NCBI GenBank assembly: GCA_009377585.1
Contig: WHTS01000014.1
Coordinates: forward strand, 1 to 64,000
Direction: 5' to 3'
Source of the DNA: Betaproteobacteria bacterium
GTDB taxonomy: Bacteria; Pseudomonadota; Gammaproteobacteria; Burkholderiales; WYBJ01
Length of the DNA: 64,000 nt
In this document: positions 1 through 7,999 of the stretch, piece by piece
Layout of the letters: each line of letters opens with the position of its first letter
Position numbering within the stretch: position 1 is the stretch's first letter
The notes under the pieces: model-generated
The model's input: the letters and a program-made list of their open reading frames with translations, nothing else
Told to the model about the DNA's origin: nothing
The model's database searches: none
Position numbers and translations under genes: made by a program

Positions 1-19
1 GAGAGGAGGGGAAAGCGCT

Positions 20-103
20 AGTCGAGTTTCACGCCGACCTCACGGAACAGCTTGCCGATCTTCGCGTAGTCGGCTTTCACGCGTTGGGTGAGCTCTTCCG
101 ATG
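20..103 (-). pseudogene. TctC/Bug receptor C-terminal relic
   Basis: On the minus strand a frame ending in TAG at 20-22 reads SEELTQRVKADYAKIGKLF followed by REVGVKLD. This is the typical last helix of Bug/TctC tricarboxylate receptors (usual form KWGKVIKAAGIKLD). About 15 codons further upstream the similarity fades, and a stop lies near 148, so about 290 residues of the usual 320 are missing. No start codon or signal peptide is present. It is one of five such remnants in the window. Confidence 0.6.
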
Positions 104-172
104 GTGGTGGTGCGGGTTGAAGCACTTCGAGCTGTCCGTATCGTGGACATTATAACCATCAAGATGGCATCA

Positions 173-202
173 GGATTGCGGCCGTCGTCACGGCCGCAAT
201 CC
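173..202. other. Perfect 13-bp stem hairpin
   Basis: GGATTGCGGCCGT and its exact complement flank the 4-base loop CGTC. It lies in the roughly 280-bp gene-free stretch between the TctC relic and the lytic transglycosylase gene. No T-run follows on either strand, so it is a poor fit to an intrinsic terminator. Nothing else recognisable was seen between 104 and 380. Confidence 0.5.
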
Positions 203-380
203 CATGAGCATTGCGCGAGGGAACGGCGGACTCGCCGCGAGGCGCAGCGGGACTATGCGATCCCGCTGACGTAGTGCGGCGCCGTTTCAGCGCACGCAGA
301 AATGCTCACCCGTGTTGCAAGACCGATCTCGGCCCGGAACTTCGGGCTCGACGAGCCCTCGCAGGGCGCCTGCAGAACAC

Positions 381-1331
381 TCACCGTTGAAAGCCGATAG
401 TGTTCGTGGCGCCCCTGCGCAACGGGATCATCATGGGAGACGGCTCCACGACGCTCGGGTTGTACGGGTGAGTGTGCTTGCGGTACATCGACGTGATGCG
501 CGCGACGTAATTGCGCGTCTCTTCGTAGGGCGGGATGCCCTGGTAGTGCTCGACGGCACGCTCGCCCGCGTTGTATGCGGCCAGAACCAGCTTGACGTCA
601 CCCTGGAAAAACGCCATCAGCCAGCGCAGATAGGCGAGCCCCCCCTTGATGTTCTCCGAGGGATTGAAAACGCTCTCAACTCCGAACCGCTCGGCCGTTT
701 CCGGAATCAACTGCATCAGGCCCTGCGCGTTCTTTGGCGATACGGCGGCTGCGTTGAAACCGGATTCGACCGAGATAACCGCCATGACGAGCTGCGGGTC
801 GATCGCGTATTGCGGCGCAAGGTGCTTCACGAGCACCGCGATCTCCCGAGGGGCCTTTGTAGCACGGTGCTTCACGAGCACCTCGATCTCCCGAGGCGCC
901 TTTGTATCGAGTGCGACCCGATCTGGGCGTAAGCAGGGCGGAAGCTCGGTGTTCGGACGCGCCCGGACAAGCTGCAGGCGTCTGCGCGCGTATTCGTGAC
1001 CTTGTTCGGCCGCCATCGCGAACAGGACGGCGGCGATCCCGGTGTCGCGCGCCACGCCCCGGCCGGTCGTATAAATCCAGCCCAGGCGGAACTGCGCTTC
1101 TGCATGGCCCAGTCTCGCGGCGCGACAGTAAAGCTGATTCGCCTTGTCGAAATTCTGTTCCCCGCCTTCTGCCTGGTCGTACGTTTGCGCGAGACGCGTC
1201 AATGCAGCGGGATCCTCCTTTGCAACCCGAGTCGTTTCGGTCGCTCTGTTCCCGTTTCCATGGACCGGAGGTGCGAACGATAAGGACATCAGTCCAAGGA
1301 AGAGAGCGGCTGAGATCGGCAGTCGATGCAT
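381..1331 (-). CDS. Sel1-repeat lytic transglycosylase (SLT family)
   Basis: A 316-residue exported murein lytic transglycosylase that would cleave peptidoglycan glycan strands in the periplasm. Residues 1-25 form a signal peptide. Residues 65-120 carry Sel1/TPR-like repeats (AEAQFRLGWIYTTGRG). Residues 175-285 are the SLT domain: VISVESGFN with catalytic Glu189, NAQGLMQLIPETA, and AAYNAGERAV. Between the two lies an exact-length 15-residue tandem duplication (143-157 and 158-172, TKAPREI-VLVKH). The gene is single and divergent from the luciferase-like gene. Domain assignment is secure; the physiological partner is unknown. Confidence 0.9.
   Translation of the reverse strand: MHRLPISAALFLGLMSLSFAPPVHGNGNRATETTRVAKEDPAALTRLAQTYDQAEGGEQNFDKANQLYCRAARLGHAEAQFRLGWIYTTGRGVARDTGIAAVLFAMAAEQGHEYARRRLQLVRARPNTELPPCLRPDRVALDTKAPREIEVLVKHRATKAPREIAVLVKHLAPQYAIDPQLVMAVISVESGFNAAAVSPKNAQGLMQLIPETAERFGVESVFNPSENIKGGLAYLRWLMAFFQGDVKLVLAAYNAGERAVEHYQGIPPYEETRNYVARITSMYRKHTHPYNPSVVEPSPMMIPLRRGATNTIGFQR
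821..910 (-). repeat. 45-bp in-frame tandem duplication inside the lytic transglycosylase
   Basis: Units 821-865 and 866-910 differ at only a few positions and encode TKAPREIEVLVKHRA and TKAPREIAVLVKHLA. The unit is 15 codons, so the frame is kept and the linker before the SLT domain is lengthened by one unit. Confidence 0.85.
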
Positions 1332-1658
1332 CCTCGTGTCGTCGCTTCACGTTGAACGAAGAAAGTACGGGAGACGAACCAGCGGAACTTATACTGGATC
1401 GCTTTGCAACGAGGCGTTAAACAGATCACAGTGAAGAACAGGAGCGTATCCAAGCACTATTATTGAGCGGGAAGTTCATGCGGTATGGCATGATTCCGTC
1501 TCGGCGCTGTCGTCCCGCAGCGACTTCAAGCTCAGGTTGCCGAGGAACCTTGGTGCTGTGAAATGCCGGCCAGATTTTTGGCAGACCATTCCGGTTCCGC
1601 ACCGGGATCGCGCCGTCGCCAAACAGTCGATAATCGATGACTTCGCCAGGGGCCGTTC
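1332..1658. other. Divergent intergenic region
   Basis: This 327-bp gap separates two divergent genes and should carry both promoters. No convincing promoter pair or small gene was found. A frame without a usual start (1435-1662) ends in a TGA that overlaps the next ATG; its product is not recognisable. Confidence 0.4.
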
Positions 1659-2684
1659 ATGACAGATATCCAATTCGGATTGATGATCCGAGGGCAGTTT
1701 CCGCAGGATGAAGACATGGGCGTGCGGTTCGAGGAAATGGTCGAGCAGGTGCGCCTCGTCGACCGTCTCGGCTTCGCGTCCCTCACCAAGGGGATGCACT
1801 ACGCATCACATCCGCTGCAGGCACTCAATCAGATTGTCTTTCATTCGCGCATGGCGGCGGAGTCGCAGCGGCTGCGGCTCAACTTCGGGATCGTCCTGCT
1901 TGCCTTGCACAAGCCGCTGGATATCGCCGAGCAGCTCGCATCGCTCGATGTCATATCTCAGGGCCGGGTGATTTTCGGCGCCGCCCTCGGTTATCGGGAA
2001 GTCGAGCTGGCGGCCTTCGGTGTGCAACGCAAGGAGATCGTCCATCGGTTCAGCGAGAACATCGAAGCAATCAAACGGCTGTGGACCGAAGACAAGGTCT
2101 CCATGAAGGGAACCTACTTCGATCTTGTCGACGCCAACGTTTCCGTGAAGCCGGTTCAAAAACCACGCCCGCCGATCTGGATCGGCGCCAATGCGGACCC
2201 GGCCATCGAACGGGCCGCCCGGATCGGCGATTGCTGGTACGTCAATCCGCACAATCGGATGGACACCATCGAGCGGCAGATCGATGTCTACAAGCGCGCC
2301 CTCGACGCGGCCGGAAAACCCTTCCCGGCGGAGTTTCCCGGCCGGCGCGAGTGCTTCGTCGCTCGCACGCGCGACGAAGCCATTCGACTGTGCCGGCCTT
2401 ATCTTGCCAAGAAATACGAGGTGTACCACGCCTGGGGCCAGGACAAGGCGATGCCGGAGGGGGACAACGATCTCGGCCTCGAATTCGACGAGCTCATCAA
2501 GGACCGCTTCTTCTTGGGCGGGCCGGACGAAGTGGCGCAACAGATCATCGACTACACGCGCAAGACCGGCATCAATCACCACATCCTGAGCTGTCAATGG
2601 CCAGGGATGCCACAGAAGCTGGTGTCGGATACGCTGCAGTTGCTGGCCGAAGAGGTCTTCCCTCGGGTGCGGCAGGGCCTGTGA
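1659..2684 (+). CDS. LLM-class flavin-dependent oxidoreductase
   Basis: 341 residues of the bacterial luciferase-like TIM-barrel family, which uses FMNH2 or F420. The N-terminus (DIQFGLMIRGQFP), LNFGIVLLALHKPLDIAEQL at about 70-90, the GRVIFGAALGYREVELAAFG stretch at about 103-122, and the PPIWIGANADPAIERAARIGD segment at about 171 are the family core blocks. AGGGG-like bases about 10 nt upstream support the ATG at 1659. It is monocistronic. Whether it uses FMN or F420 cannot be decided by eye, but a full F420 gene set lies about 51 kb away, so F420 is possible. The substrate is unknown. Confidence 0.85.
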   Translation: MTDIQFGLMIRGQFPQDEDMGVRFEEMVEQVRLVDRLGFASLTKGMHYASHPLQALNQIVFHSRMAAESQRLRLNFGIVLLALHKPLDIAEQLASLDVISQGRVIFGAALGYREVELAAFGVQRKEIVHRFSENIEAIKRLWTEDKVSMKGTYFDLVDANVSVKPVQKPRPPIWIGANADPAIERAARIGDCWYVNPHNRMDTIERQIDVYKRALDAAGKPFPAEFPGRRECFVARTRDEAIRLCRPYLAKKYEVYHAWGQDKAMPEGDNDLGLEFDELIKDRFFLGGPDEVAQQIIDYTRKTGINHHILSCQWPGMPQKLVSDTLQLLAEEVFPRVRQGL

Positions 2685-2767
2685 GGTCCCTTATGATTTG
2701 GGTCATTCCCGCTCTGACGGAAGCGCCCTCTAGCGCACGCGGGAGCCCAGCGAATTAGGTCGTATCC

Positions 2768-2795
2768 CTGGATTCCCGTTTTCACGGGAATGACG
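2768..2795. repeat. REP-like palindrome, CTGGATTCCCG family
   Basis: An inverted repeat (ATTCCCGTTTTCACGGGAAT core) between two convergent genes. Similar units occur at 36964-36991 and, in opposite orientation, 58592-58620. This is the kind of short dispersed palindrome common between convergent genes in betaproteobacteria. Confidence 0.75.
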
Positions 2796-2809
2796 CTGTC
2801 AGTGCATCC

Positions 2810-4471
2810 TCAGTGATGGCGGGCCGATTCGCCGCCGGACGAAGTGACTGCCGCGGACTTCGCCGAGCGCGCCCTTGCGTTGCTCGCCTGCTGAAGCCCT
2901 TCGAGCGACCACGTGTTCTTGGGGAAGCGCTTCAGGTCTTGCTTGAATGCCCGCTCGGCATCCGCGTAACGCCCCGCCTCGAGCAGTACCCGTCCCAGCT
3001 CCTGGCGTACCGGCACGCTCCATTCCGGCGGCTCGCCGTAGACGAGCTCGTCTTCGAGTTGCGCGGCCTTGTAAAGATGGCTGACCGCCGTCTGGCGATC
3101 ACCCTTCGCCTGCGCGATGTGCCCGGCGAGCACCTCGGCGGCGATGCCGAGCATCTGACCCGACGTGTTGAATTCCAGACGCTCGGGAGCGAGCGACTCA
3201 TCGTCGCGGGCGGCACGCACGCGCACTAGGTCGGATTCCGCGGCGGCAATCATGCCCTTTGCGGCATGCGCACGGCCGCGCGCGTAGTGCCACATGGCGC
3301 TCGCATGCTTCAGGTCCGCCTGCGGCCCTTTCGTCTGAAGAATCTCATCCCAGAGACCGAAGCGCACTTTCAACTGCAAGTGCCGGGTGAGATGGTTCTG
3401 GGTGAACAGCATGCCGGGGGCGCGCAGCATCTCGGGCGCAACCAGCGTCGCAATCTTTTCCGCCGCCGATATCGCCTGCTCCTGCCGCCCGATCATGGCT
3501 GCGGCGAAGGCGAGGAAATCGTAGTTGTGAGGATAGTAGCCCGCGACGTAGACGCCGGCGGCCGGGTTCTGGTCCCGGATGTAGCTTTCGTCGGCATGGA
3601 TGGCGTGCTCGTTCGCCCTGATGGCATCGGCATAGCGACCCACCCGAACGTAGATGTGACCGGGCATATGCACGATGTGGCCCGCGCCGGGCATGAGGCC
3701 CACCAGCCGCTCGGCTGCCGCCACGGCGCGCTCGGGCTGTACCGCTTCCACGGCATGGATGTAGAAGTGATTGGCGCCGGGATGATCCGGGTTCGCCTTC
3801 ATGACGTACTCGAGCTGAGCGAGAAGCTCGGGCGTGCTCTCGCGCGGCTTGCCGTCGCGCGTCCAGTAATTCCACGGAGACAGATCCATGAGCGCTTCGG
3901 CGTAGAGCGTGCGCGCCTCGAGATCTTGCGGGTGGCGGCGCACCACCTCGCGCAGCGCCTCGGCGTAAGCGCGATCGAGCGCTGCCCGGTCCTCGGGAGG
4001 AACCTCGGCGTATCGCGCTGCAAGGGCGTGAATGAGCGCCTGCTCCCTCGGGCTCGCATGGCCGGCTAGTGCGGCCGCCTTGCCGATCGCTGCAAACGCT
4101 GCGAGGGCCGCCTTGGCAGCCATCGGCGCGTTGATGTTCGGGCCGAGCGCGAGCGCGCTGCCCCACGGGCACATGGCGCACTTCGGGTCGAGCCGCGCGG
4201 CTTCCTCGAACGCACGGATCGCCTCCTGGTGATTGAAAGCGTAGTAGAGCCGCAGGCCCTGGTCGAAGTAACGCTGTGCCTGCGGGCTCTCGGTGGTGAT
4301 GGCGTAATGGTGATCGCCGAGATTCCGATAGAGCGGGATGGCCGCCTTGGGCTGTGCGGTCGTACCGTGCAGCGCGGCGTGCGATTCCGAATGCGAAGAA
4401 GCGCCGAGCGGCCAGGCGAACGCGCATGTGGCGATGATCGTGACAACGTGGGTGGCAGCGGATCGGATCAT
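2810..4471 (-). CDS. Secreted tetratricopeptide-repeat protein
   Basis: 553 residues from the ATG at 4471, chosen over an upstream start because it is preceded by AAAGGAA and begins a clear signal peptide (MIRSAATHVVTIIATCAFAW). The mature part is helical with several TPR-like units, for example QEAIRAFEEAARLDP at about 82-96 and a C-terminal one near AGRYADAERAFKQDLKRFP. A CAMC pair at about 98-101 and a histidine-rich IVHMPGHIYVRVG segment are notable. Likely a periplasmic scaffold. Substrate and partners are unknown. It ends close to the preceding convergent gene with a REP palindrome between. Confidence 0.75.
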   Translation of the reverse strand: MIRSAATHVVTIIATCAFAWPLGASSHSESHAALHGTTAQPKAAIPLYRNLGDHHYAITTESPQAQRYFDQGLRLYYAFNHQEAIRAFEEAARLDPKCAMCPWGSALALGPNINAPMAAKAALAAFAAIGKAAALAGHASPREQALIHALAARYAEVPPEDRAALDRAYAEALREVVRRHPQDLEARTLYAEALMDLSPWNYWTRDGKPRESTPELLAQLEYVMKANPDHPGANHFYIHAVEAVQPERAVAAAERLVGLMPGAGHIVHMPGHIYVRVGRYADAIRANEHAIHADESYIRDQNPAAGVYVAGYYPHNYDFLAFAAAMIGRQEQAISAAEKIATLVAPEMLRAPGMLFTQNHLTRHLQLKVRFGLWDEILQTKGPQADLKHASAMWHYARGRAHAAKGMIAAAESDLVRVRAARDDESLAPERLEFNTSGQMLGIAAEVLAGHIAQAKGDRQTAVSHLYKAAQLEDELVYGEPPEWSVPVRQELGRVLLEAGRYADAERAFKQDLKRFPKNTWSLEGLQQASNARARSAKSAAVTSSGGESARHH

Positions 4472-4714
4472 AGAGGGTTCCTTTCTCATGAGCTCGAGCG
4501 GCAACATGCGCGCCGCGCTTCGATGAACCACGCGCCGTGAGCCGTGATGGCGGACTCGCGGCGAAAGCGACCGGTGCAGCCTACGCGCGCCGGGTATTCC
4601 TTTCATTTCCGCCCGAGCCTGATTTGTATCGGGCTTGTTTCAGGCGCCTGTCTATGGTCCTGTCCGAATGCTCGATTCAGACGCTCGTCGTACGTGCTGC
4701 CCGCCATGCTCGGG

Positions 4715-4740
4715 CCGCGCGCCGCTGCAGCGGCGCGCGG
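4715..4740. promoter_or_regulatory. Perfect 26-bp GC palindrome upstream of monooxygenase operon
   Basis: CCGCGCGCCGCTG followed by its exact complement, centred on CTGCAG. It sits in the 340-bp gap between the divergent TPR gene and the small ORF that opens the monooxygenase operon, about 70 bp before that ORF. It could be an operator or a hairpin; no T-run follows. No other structure was recognised in 4472-4811. Confidence 0.45.
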
Positions 4741-4811
4741 CGGCGATGATGCAGCCGCCCCTGGCGCTCGCTGCGCTATGATGAAGGCGCACTGCGAGCG
4801 AAGGAGGAGCC

Positions 4812-4946
4812 ATGACCGAGATCGGTTCGGAACGCGAGCACGCTTGTCTTTCGGCGAAGGAAGCGGCGCAAATCCGGTTGAAAGTGCGCCGCGCATTCGC
4901 ACAGCGGGCTAGCGCAATACCGCGTAGCGAGCGCGTGCGCGCATGA
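4812..4946 (+). CDS. Small 44-residue ORF coupled to the monooxygenase
   Basis: ATG at 4812 follows a near-perfect Shine-Dalgarno (AAGGAGGAG at 4801-4809). It encodes a basic 44-residue peptide starting MTEIGSEREHACLSAKEAAQ and ending SERVRA. Its TGA overlaps the ATG of the FAD monooxygenase (ATGA at 4943-4946), so the monooxygenase, which has no comparable ribosome site of its own, is probably translated by coupling. It has no recognised domain. It could be a true small protein or a leader cistron. The strong ribosome site and exact overlap argue against chance. Confidence 0.6.
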   Translation: MTEIGSEREHACLSAKEAAQIRLKVRRAFAQRASAIPRSERVRA

Positions 4947-6574
4947 ACACCATTCCGGTCCTGATCGTCGGCGCCGGACCGGTCGGGTTGAGTGCCTCCA
5001 TTCTGCTCTCGCGCCTCGGCATCGCCTCGCGCCTGGTCGAGCGGCGCAAGAGCACGTCGATTCACCCCAAGGCGCGCAACATCAACATGCGCACGATGGA
5101 GATCTTCCGCCAGTGCGGCGTCGAGGACGCCGTGCGCGCCGCGGGGCTCCCCATCGAGCGCACGCGCTTCCTGATCTGGGCCGAGTCGCTCGCCGGACGC
5201 GAGATCGAGCGCCGCATCGAGCAGCGCTCGCACCCGGATGGTGAGATTCCCAGCGCAGCAAAGCACTGCCTGTGCGCGCAGGACGACCTCGAGGCCGTGC
5301 TGCGCCGACATGCCGAGGCGCTCGCCCCCGGCACGGCTGCCTTCGGCACGGAATTGATCCGCGTCGAGCAGGACGCCGGCGGCGTCACGGCGACGGTGCG
5401 CGATGCGAGCGGCGAAAAGCAGTTGCGGGCCCAGTACCTGATCGCCGCGGACGGCGCGCGCAGCCCCGTGCGCCAGGCGCTCGGCATCCCGATGCACGGT
5501 GTGCACGAGGTCTATCGCAGCGTGAACGTGCTGCTCAACGCGGACCTGAGGCCGTGGGTGCAGGACCGGCCGGCCGCGATCTACATCATCCAGCGCGACG
5601 ATCTGCGTTGTACCTTCATGACGATCAACGGCGTCAACCGCTGGGGCTTTCTCATCAACCTGCCGCTCGACGCAGCCTTCGAGCCGTACACATCCGAGCG
5701 CTGTGCCGAGGTCGTGCGGTTGGCCGCGGGCGTGCCGGACCTGGACGTCGAGATCCTCGGCGTCGATCCATGGGTCGCCGCAGCCGAAGTGGCCGAGCGC
5801 TATCGCGTGGGACGCGTGTTTCTCGCCGGCGACGCGGCGCACTTGATGCCGCCCACCGGCGGTTTCGGCCTCAACACCGGTGTGCAGGATGTGCACAACC
5901 TCGCGTGGAAGCTCGCGGCCGTGCTGAACGGCCGGGCCGCGCCGGGTCTGCTCGACACCTACGAAGCCGAGCGCCGTCCTTTCGGTCAGTACGTCACTCA
6001 GCAATGCCTCGAGACCGCGTTCTCGATGGGTCGCGGCGCGCAGCCGGCTCAAGCCGCCGGCGCGCCGCAGAAGCTCGCGCGCCCCGAGTTCCATAACGAG
6101 CTGGGCATGATCTTCGGTGCCGCCTACGCGTCGGCCGCCGTGATCCCGGATGGCACCGAGCTGCCAGTGGTTGCCAATCCGGTGGCCGACTACGTCCCGT
6201 GTGCGCGGCCAGGCAGTCGCGCCCCGCACGTCTGGCTCGAGCGCGACGGGCGCCGCGCCTCCACGCACGACCTGATCGATTTTCGCTACACCGTGTTCGC
6301 AGGTCTCCGGGGCGAGGCATGGCGCGATGCTGCGACCGCAGCCGGCGAGGCGCTCGGCGTCCCGCTCCAGAGCCATACGGTTGGTAACGGCTCGGATTTG
6401 CGCGATCCCGCGCAGCGCTTCACGGCGGAGTACGACATCGAACCCGACGGCGCGGTGCTGGTACGCCCCGACGGTCACATCGCGTGGCGCCGGCGCTCGG
6501 GCAGTGCCGATCCGCGGCGCGAGCTCGAATCGGCGCTGCGCGCCATGCTGCATGGAGGAGAGTCGCCATCATGA
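4943..6574 (+). CDS. FAD-dependent aromatic monooxygenase
   Basis: 543 residues, the usual size of PheA/TfdB/MhpA-type flavoprotein hydroxylases, which add one oxygen to an aromatic ring using NAD(P)H and O2. The dinucleotide motif GAGPVG is at 10-15, the second FAD/NAD(P)H motif (LIAADGARSP) at about 166-175, and the FAD ribose motif (RVFLAGDAAHLMPPTGGFGL) at about 291-310. The C-terminal thioredoxin-like domain is present but short. ATGA overlaps join it to the small ORF upstream and to the MmgE/PrpD gene downstream, so the three are one transcript. The actual aromatic substrate is unknown. Confidence 0.88.
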   Translation: MNTIPVLIVGAGPVGLSASILLSRLGIASRLVERRKSTSIHPKARNINMRTMEIFRQCGVEDAVRAAGLPIERTRFLIWAESLAGREIERRIEQRSHPDGEIPSAAKHCLCAQDDLEAVLRRHAEALAPGTAAFGTELIRVEQDAGGVTATVRDASGEKQLRAQYLIAADGARSPVRQALGIPMHGVHEVYRSVNVLLNADLRPWVQDRPAAIYIIQRDDLRCTFMTINGVNRWGFLINLPLDAAFEPYTSERCAEVVRLAAGVPDLDVEILGVDPWVAAAEVAERYRVGRVFLAGDAAHLMPPTGGFGLNTGVQDVHNLAWKLAAVLNGRAAPGLLDTYEAERRPFGQYVTQQCLETAFSMGRGAQPAQAAGAPQKLARPEFHNELGMIFGAAYASAAVIPDGTELPVVANPVADYVPCARPGSRAPHVWLERDGRRASTHDLIDFRYTVFAGLRGEAWRDAATAAGEALGVPLQSHTVGNGSDLRDPAQRFTAEYDIEPDGAVLVRPDGHIAWRRRSGSADPRRELESALRAMLHGGESPS

Positions 6575-7926
6575 CCCATCTGACCACCCTGGCCCAATTC
6601 GTCGCCCGCACACCCGGCAACCGCATCCCGCCCGCTGCCATCACGCGGGCAGGACACGCGCTCATCGATGTGCTGGGCGTCACCATCGCCGGGAGTGTCG
6701 AGCCGGTATCGAAAATCATCGCGCGGCATGTTGCGGCCACTTCGCGCGGTAGCGCCACGGTGATCACGGGCGGCGCGCAAGTCAGTGCGGCCGATGGGGC
6801 ACTGGCCAACGCCACTGCCGGTCATGCGCTCGATTTCGACGATTCGAATTTCGTGCTGGGCGAGCATCCCACCGTGACGCTGATGCCAGCGCTGCTCGCC
6901 GTCGCCGAGGAGCTCGGCAGCAGCGGACGCGAAATTCTCGAAGCGTATGTCATCGGCTTCGAAGTCGCCACGCGCCTCGCGCAAGCCGTGCACTTCGAGC
7001 ACTATAAAAAGGGCTGGCATCCGACGGCGACCCTGGGCGTGTTCGGTGCCGCCGCCGCGGTGGCAAGGCTCTTGCGCCTCACCGAAGACCAGGTGCTCCA
7101 TGCGCTGGCGCTCGCCGCCTCCATGGCCTCGGGCGTCAAAGCGAACTTCGGCTCCATGGCGAAGCCCCTGCAGGTCGGGCACGCCAGCCGAAACGGCGTG
7201 CTGTGCGCGCAACTCGCTGCCGCCGGATTCACCGCCAACCCGCTCGCGCTCGAAGGCAAGCAGGGCTTCTTCGAGGTCTACAACGGCGCGGGCCACTATC
7301 GCGCCGAGGCCGTCTCGAACTTCGGAGACGAGCTGGAGATCATGCGCTCGGGGCTCAAGTTCAAAAAGTACCCGTCCTGCGGCTCGACGCACGCGCCGAT
7401 CGACGCGGCACTGGACCTCATACGTGGCGAGCCACTACGTGCGGCCGATGTCGACACCATCACGATCGCAATGAATCAGCGCCGCATCACGCACGTGAAC
7501 CGCCCCAAGGTCAGCAACGGTCTCGAAGGCAAGTTCAGCATCCAATACACGCTCGCGGCGGCGCTTGCCGACGGCGCGATCAGCCTGCGCCATTTCAACG
7601 AAGAGAACGTGGCGCGTCCCGAATTGCAGCAACTGGTTGCCCGTGTGAATGTCGTGGGCGTCCCCGGCCTGGATTCGTTGTCGCAGCAATGCGGGTTGAC
7701 CGTCAGGTTCAAGGACGGAAGCACGCGCTCGGTGCGACGCGAAGACGCCGAAGGCCGCGATTCGGATGAATTCGTACGCTATCTCGAACCGAAATTCGTC
7801 GACTGCGTCGAACAGGCTTACTCGCGGGAACACGCACGAGCGCTGTTCCGCGATCTCGAAGCGTTCGAGACGCTGACCGACATCAGGCCCGTCATGCGCA
7901 AGCTTGCAGGCGCGGCGACATCATGA
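6571..7926 (+). CDS. MmgE/PrpD family protein
   Basis: 451 residues of the 2-methylcitrate dehydratase/aconitate-decarboxylase-like fold. Family blocks seen: HALIDVLGVTIAGS near the start, GHALDFDDSNFVLGEHPTV at about 85-105, GWHPTATLGVFGAAAAVARL at about 145-165, and KKYPSCGSTHAPIDAAL at about 265. The ATG at 6571 overlaps the monooxygenase stop and has GGAGGAG upstream; an earlier in-frame start would overlap the monooxygenase by about 90 bp. In this context it probably dehydrates or isomerises a small organic acid downstream of ring cleavage. That role is inference. Confidence 0.85.
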   Translation: MTHLTTLAQFVARTPGNRIPPAAITRAGHALIDVLGVTIAGSVEPVSKIIARHVAATSRGSATVITGGAQVSAADGALANATAGHALDFDDSNFVLGEHPTVTLMPALLAVAEELGSSGREILEAYVIGFEVATRLAQAVHFEHYKKGWHPTATLGVFGAAAAVARLLRLTEDQVLHALALAASMASGVKANFGSMAKPLQVGHASRNGVLCAQLAAAGFTANPLALEGKQGFFEVYNGAGHYRAEAVSNFGDELEIMRSGLKFKKYPSCGSTHAPIDAALDLIRGEPLRAADVDTITIAMNQRRITHVNRPKVSNGLEGKFSIQYTLAAALADGAISLRHFNEENVARPELQQLVARVNVVGVPGLDSLSQQCGLTVRFKDGSTRSVRREDAEGRDSDEFVRYLEPKFVDCVEQAYSREHARALFRDLEAFETLTDIRPVMRKLAGAATS

Positions 7927-7954
7927 GCAAGTCGTGAAGCGGTGCTGGCGGCGT

Positions 7955-7975
7955 GGCGCGCATCGATTGCGCGCC
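7955..7975. other. 8-bp stem hairpin
   Basis: GGCGCGCA and TGCGCGCC flank the loop TCGAT in the 73-bp gap between the MmgE/PrpD and DHA2 genes. No T-run follows, so attenuation or termination is only possible. Confidence 0.3.
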
Positions 7976-7999
7976 GCTGTCGAAGGACACTAGATCCCA

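Noticed and set aside
1435-1662. Open frame ending in a TGA that overlaps the luciferase-like ATG
   Set aside because: It has no ATG, GTG or TTG in a useful place and no recognisable product; the overlap may be chance.
4652-6553. Long (633-codon) open frame antisense to the FAD monooxygenase
   Set aside because: It is a high-GC shadow: low-complexity Arg/Ala/Gly-rich translation, no domain, and the sense strand carries all FAD motifs.
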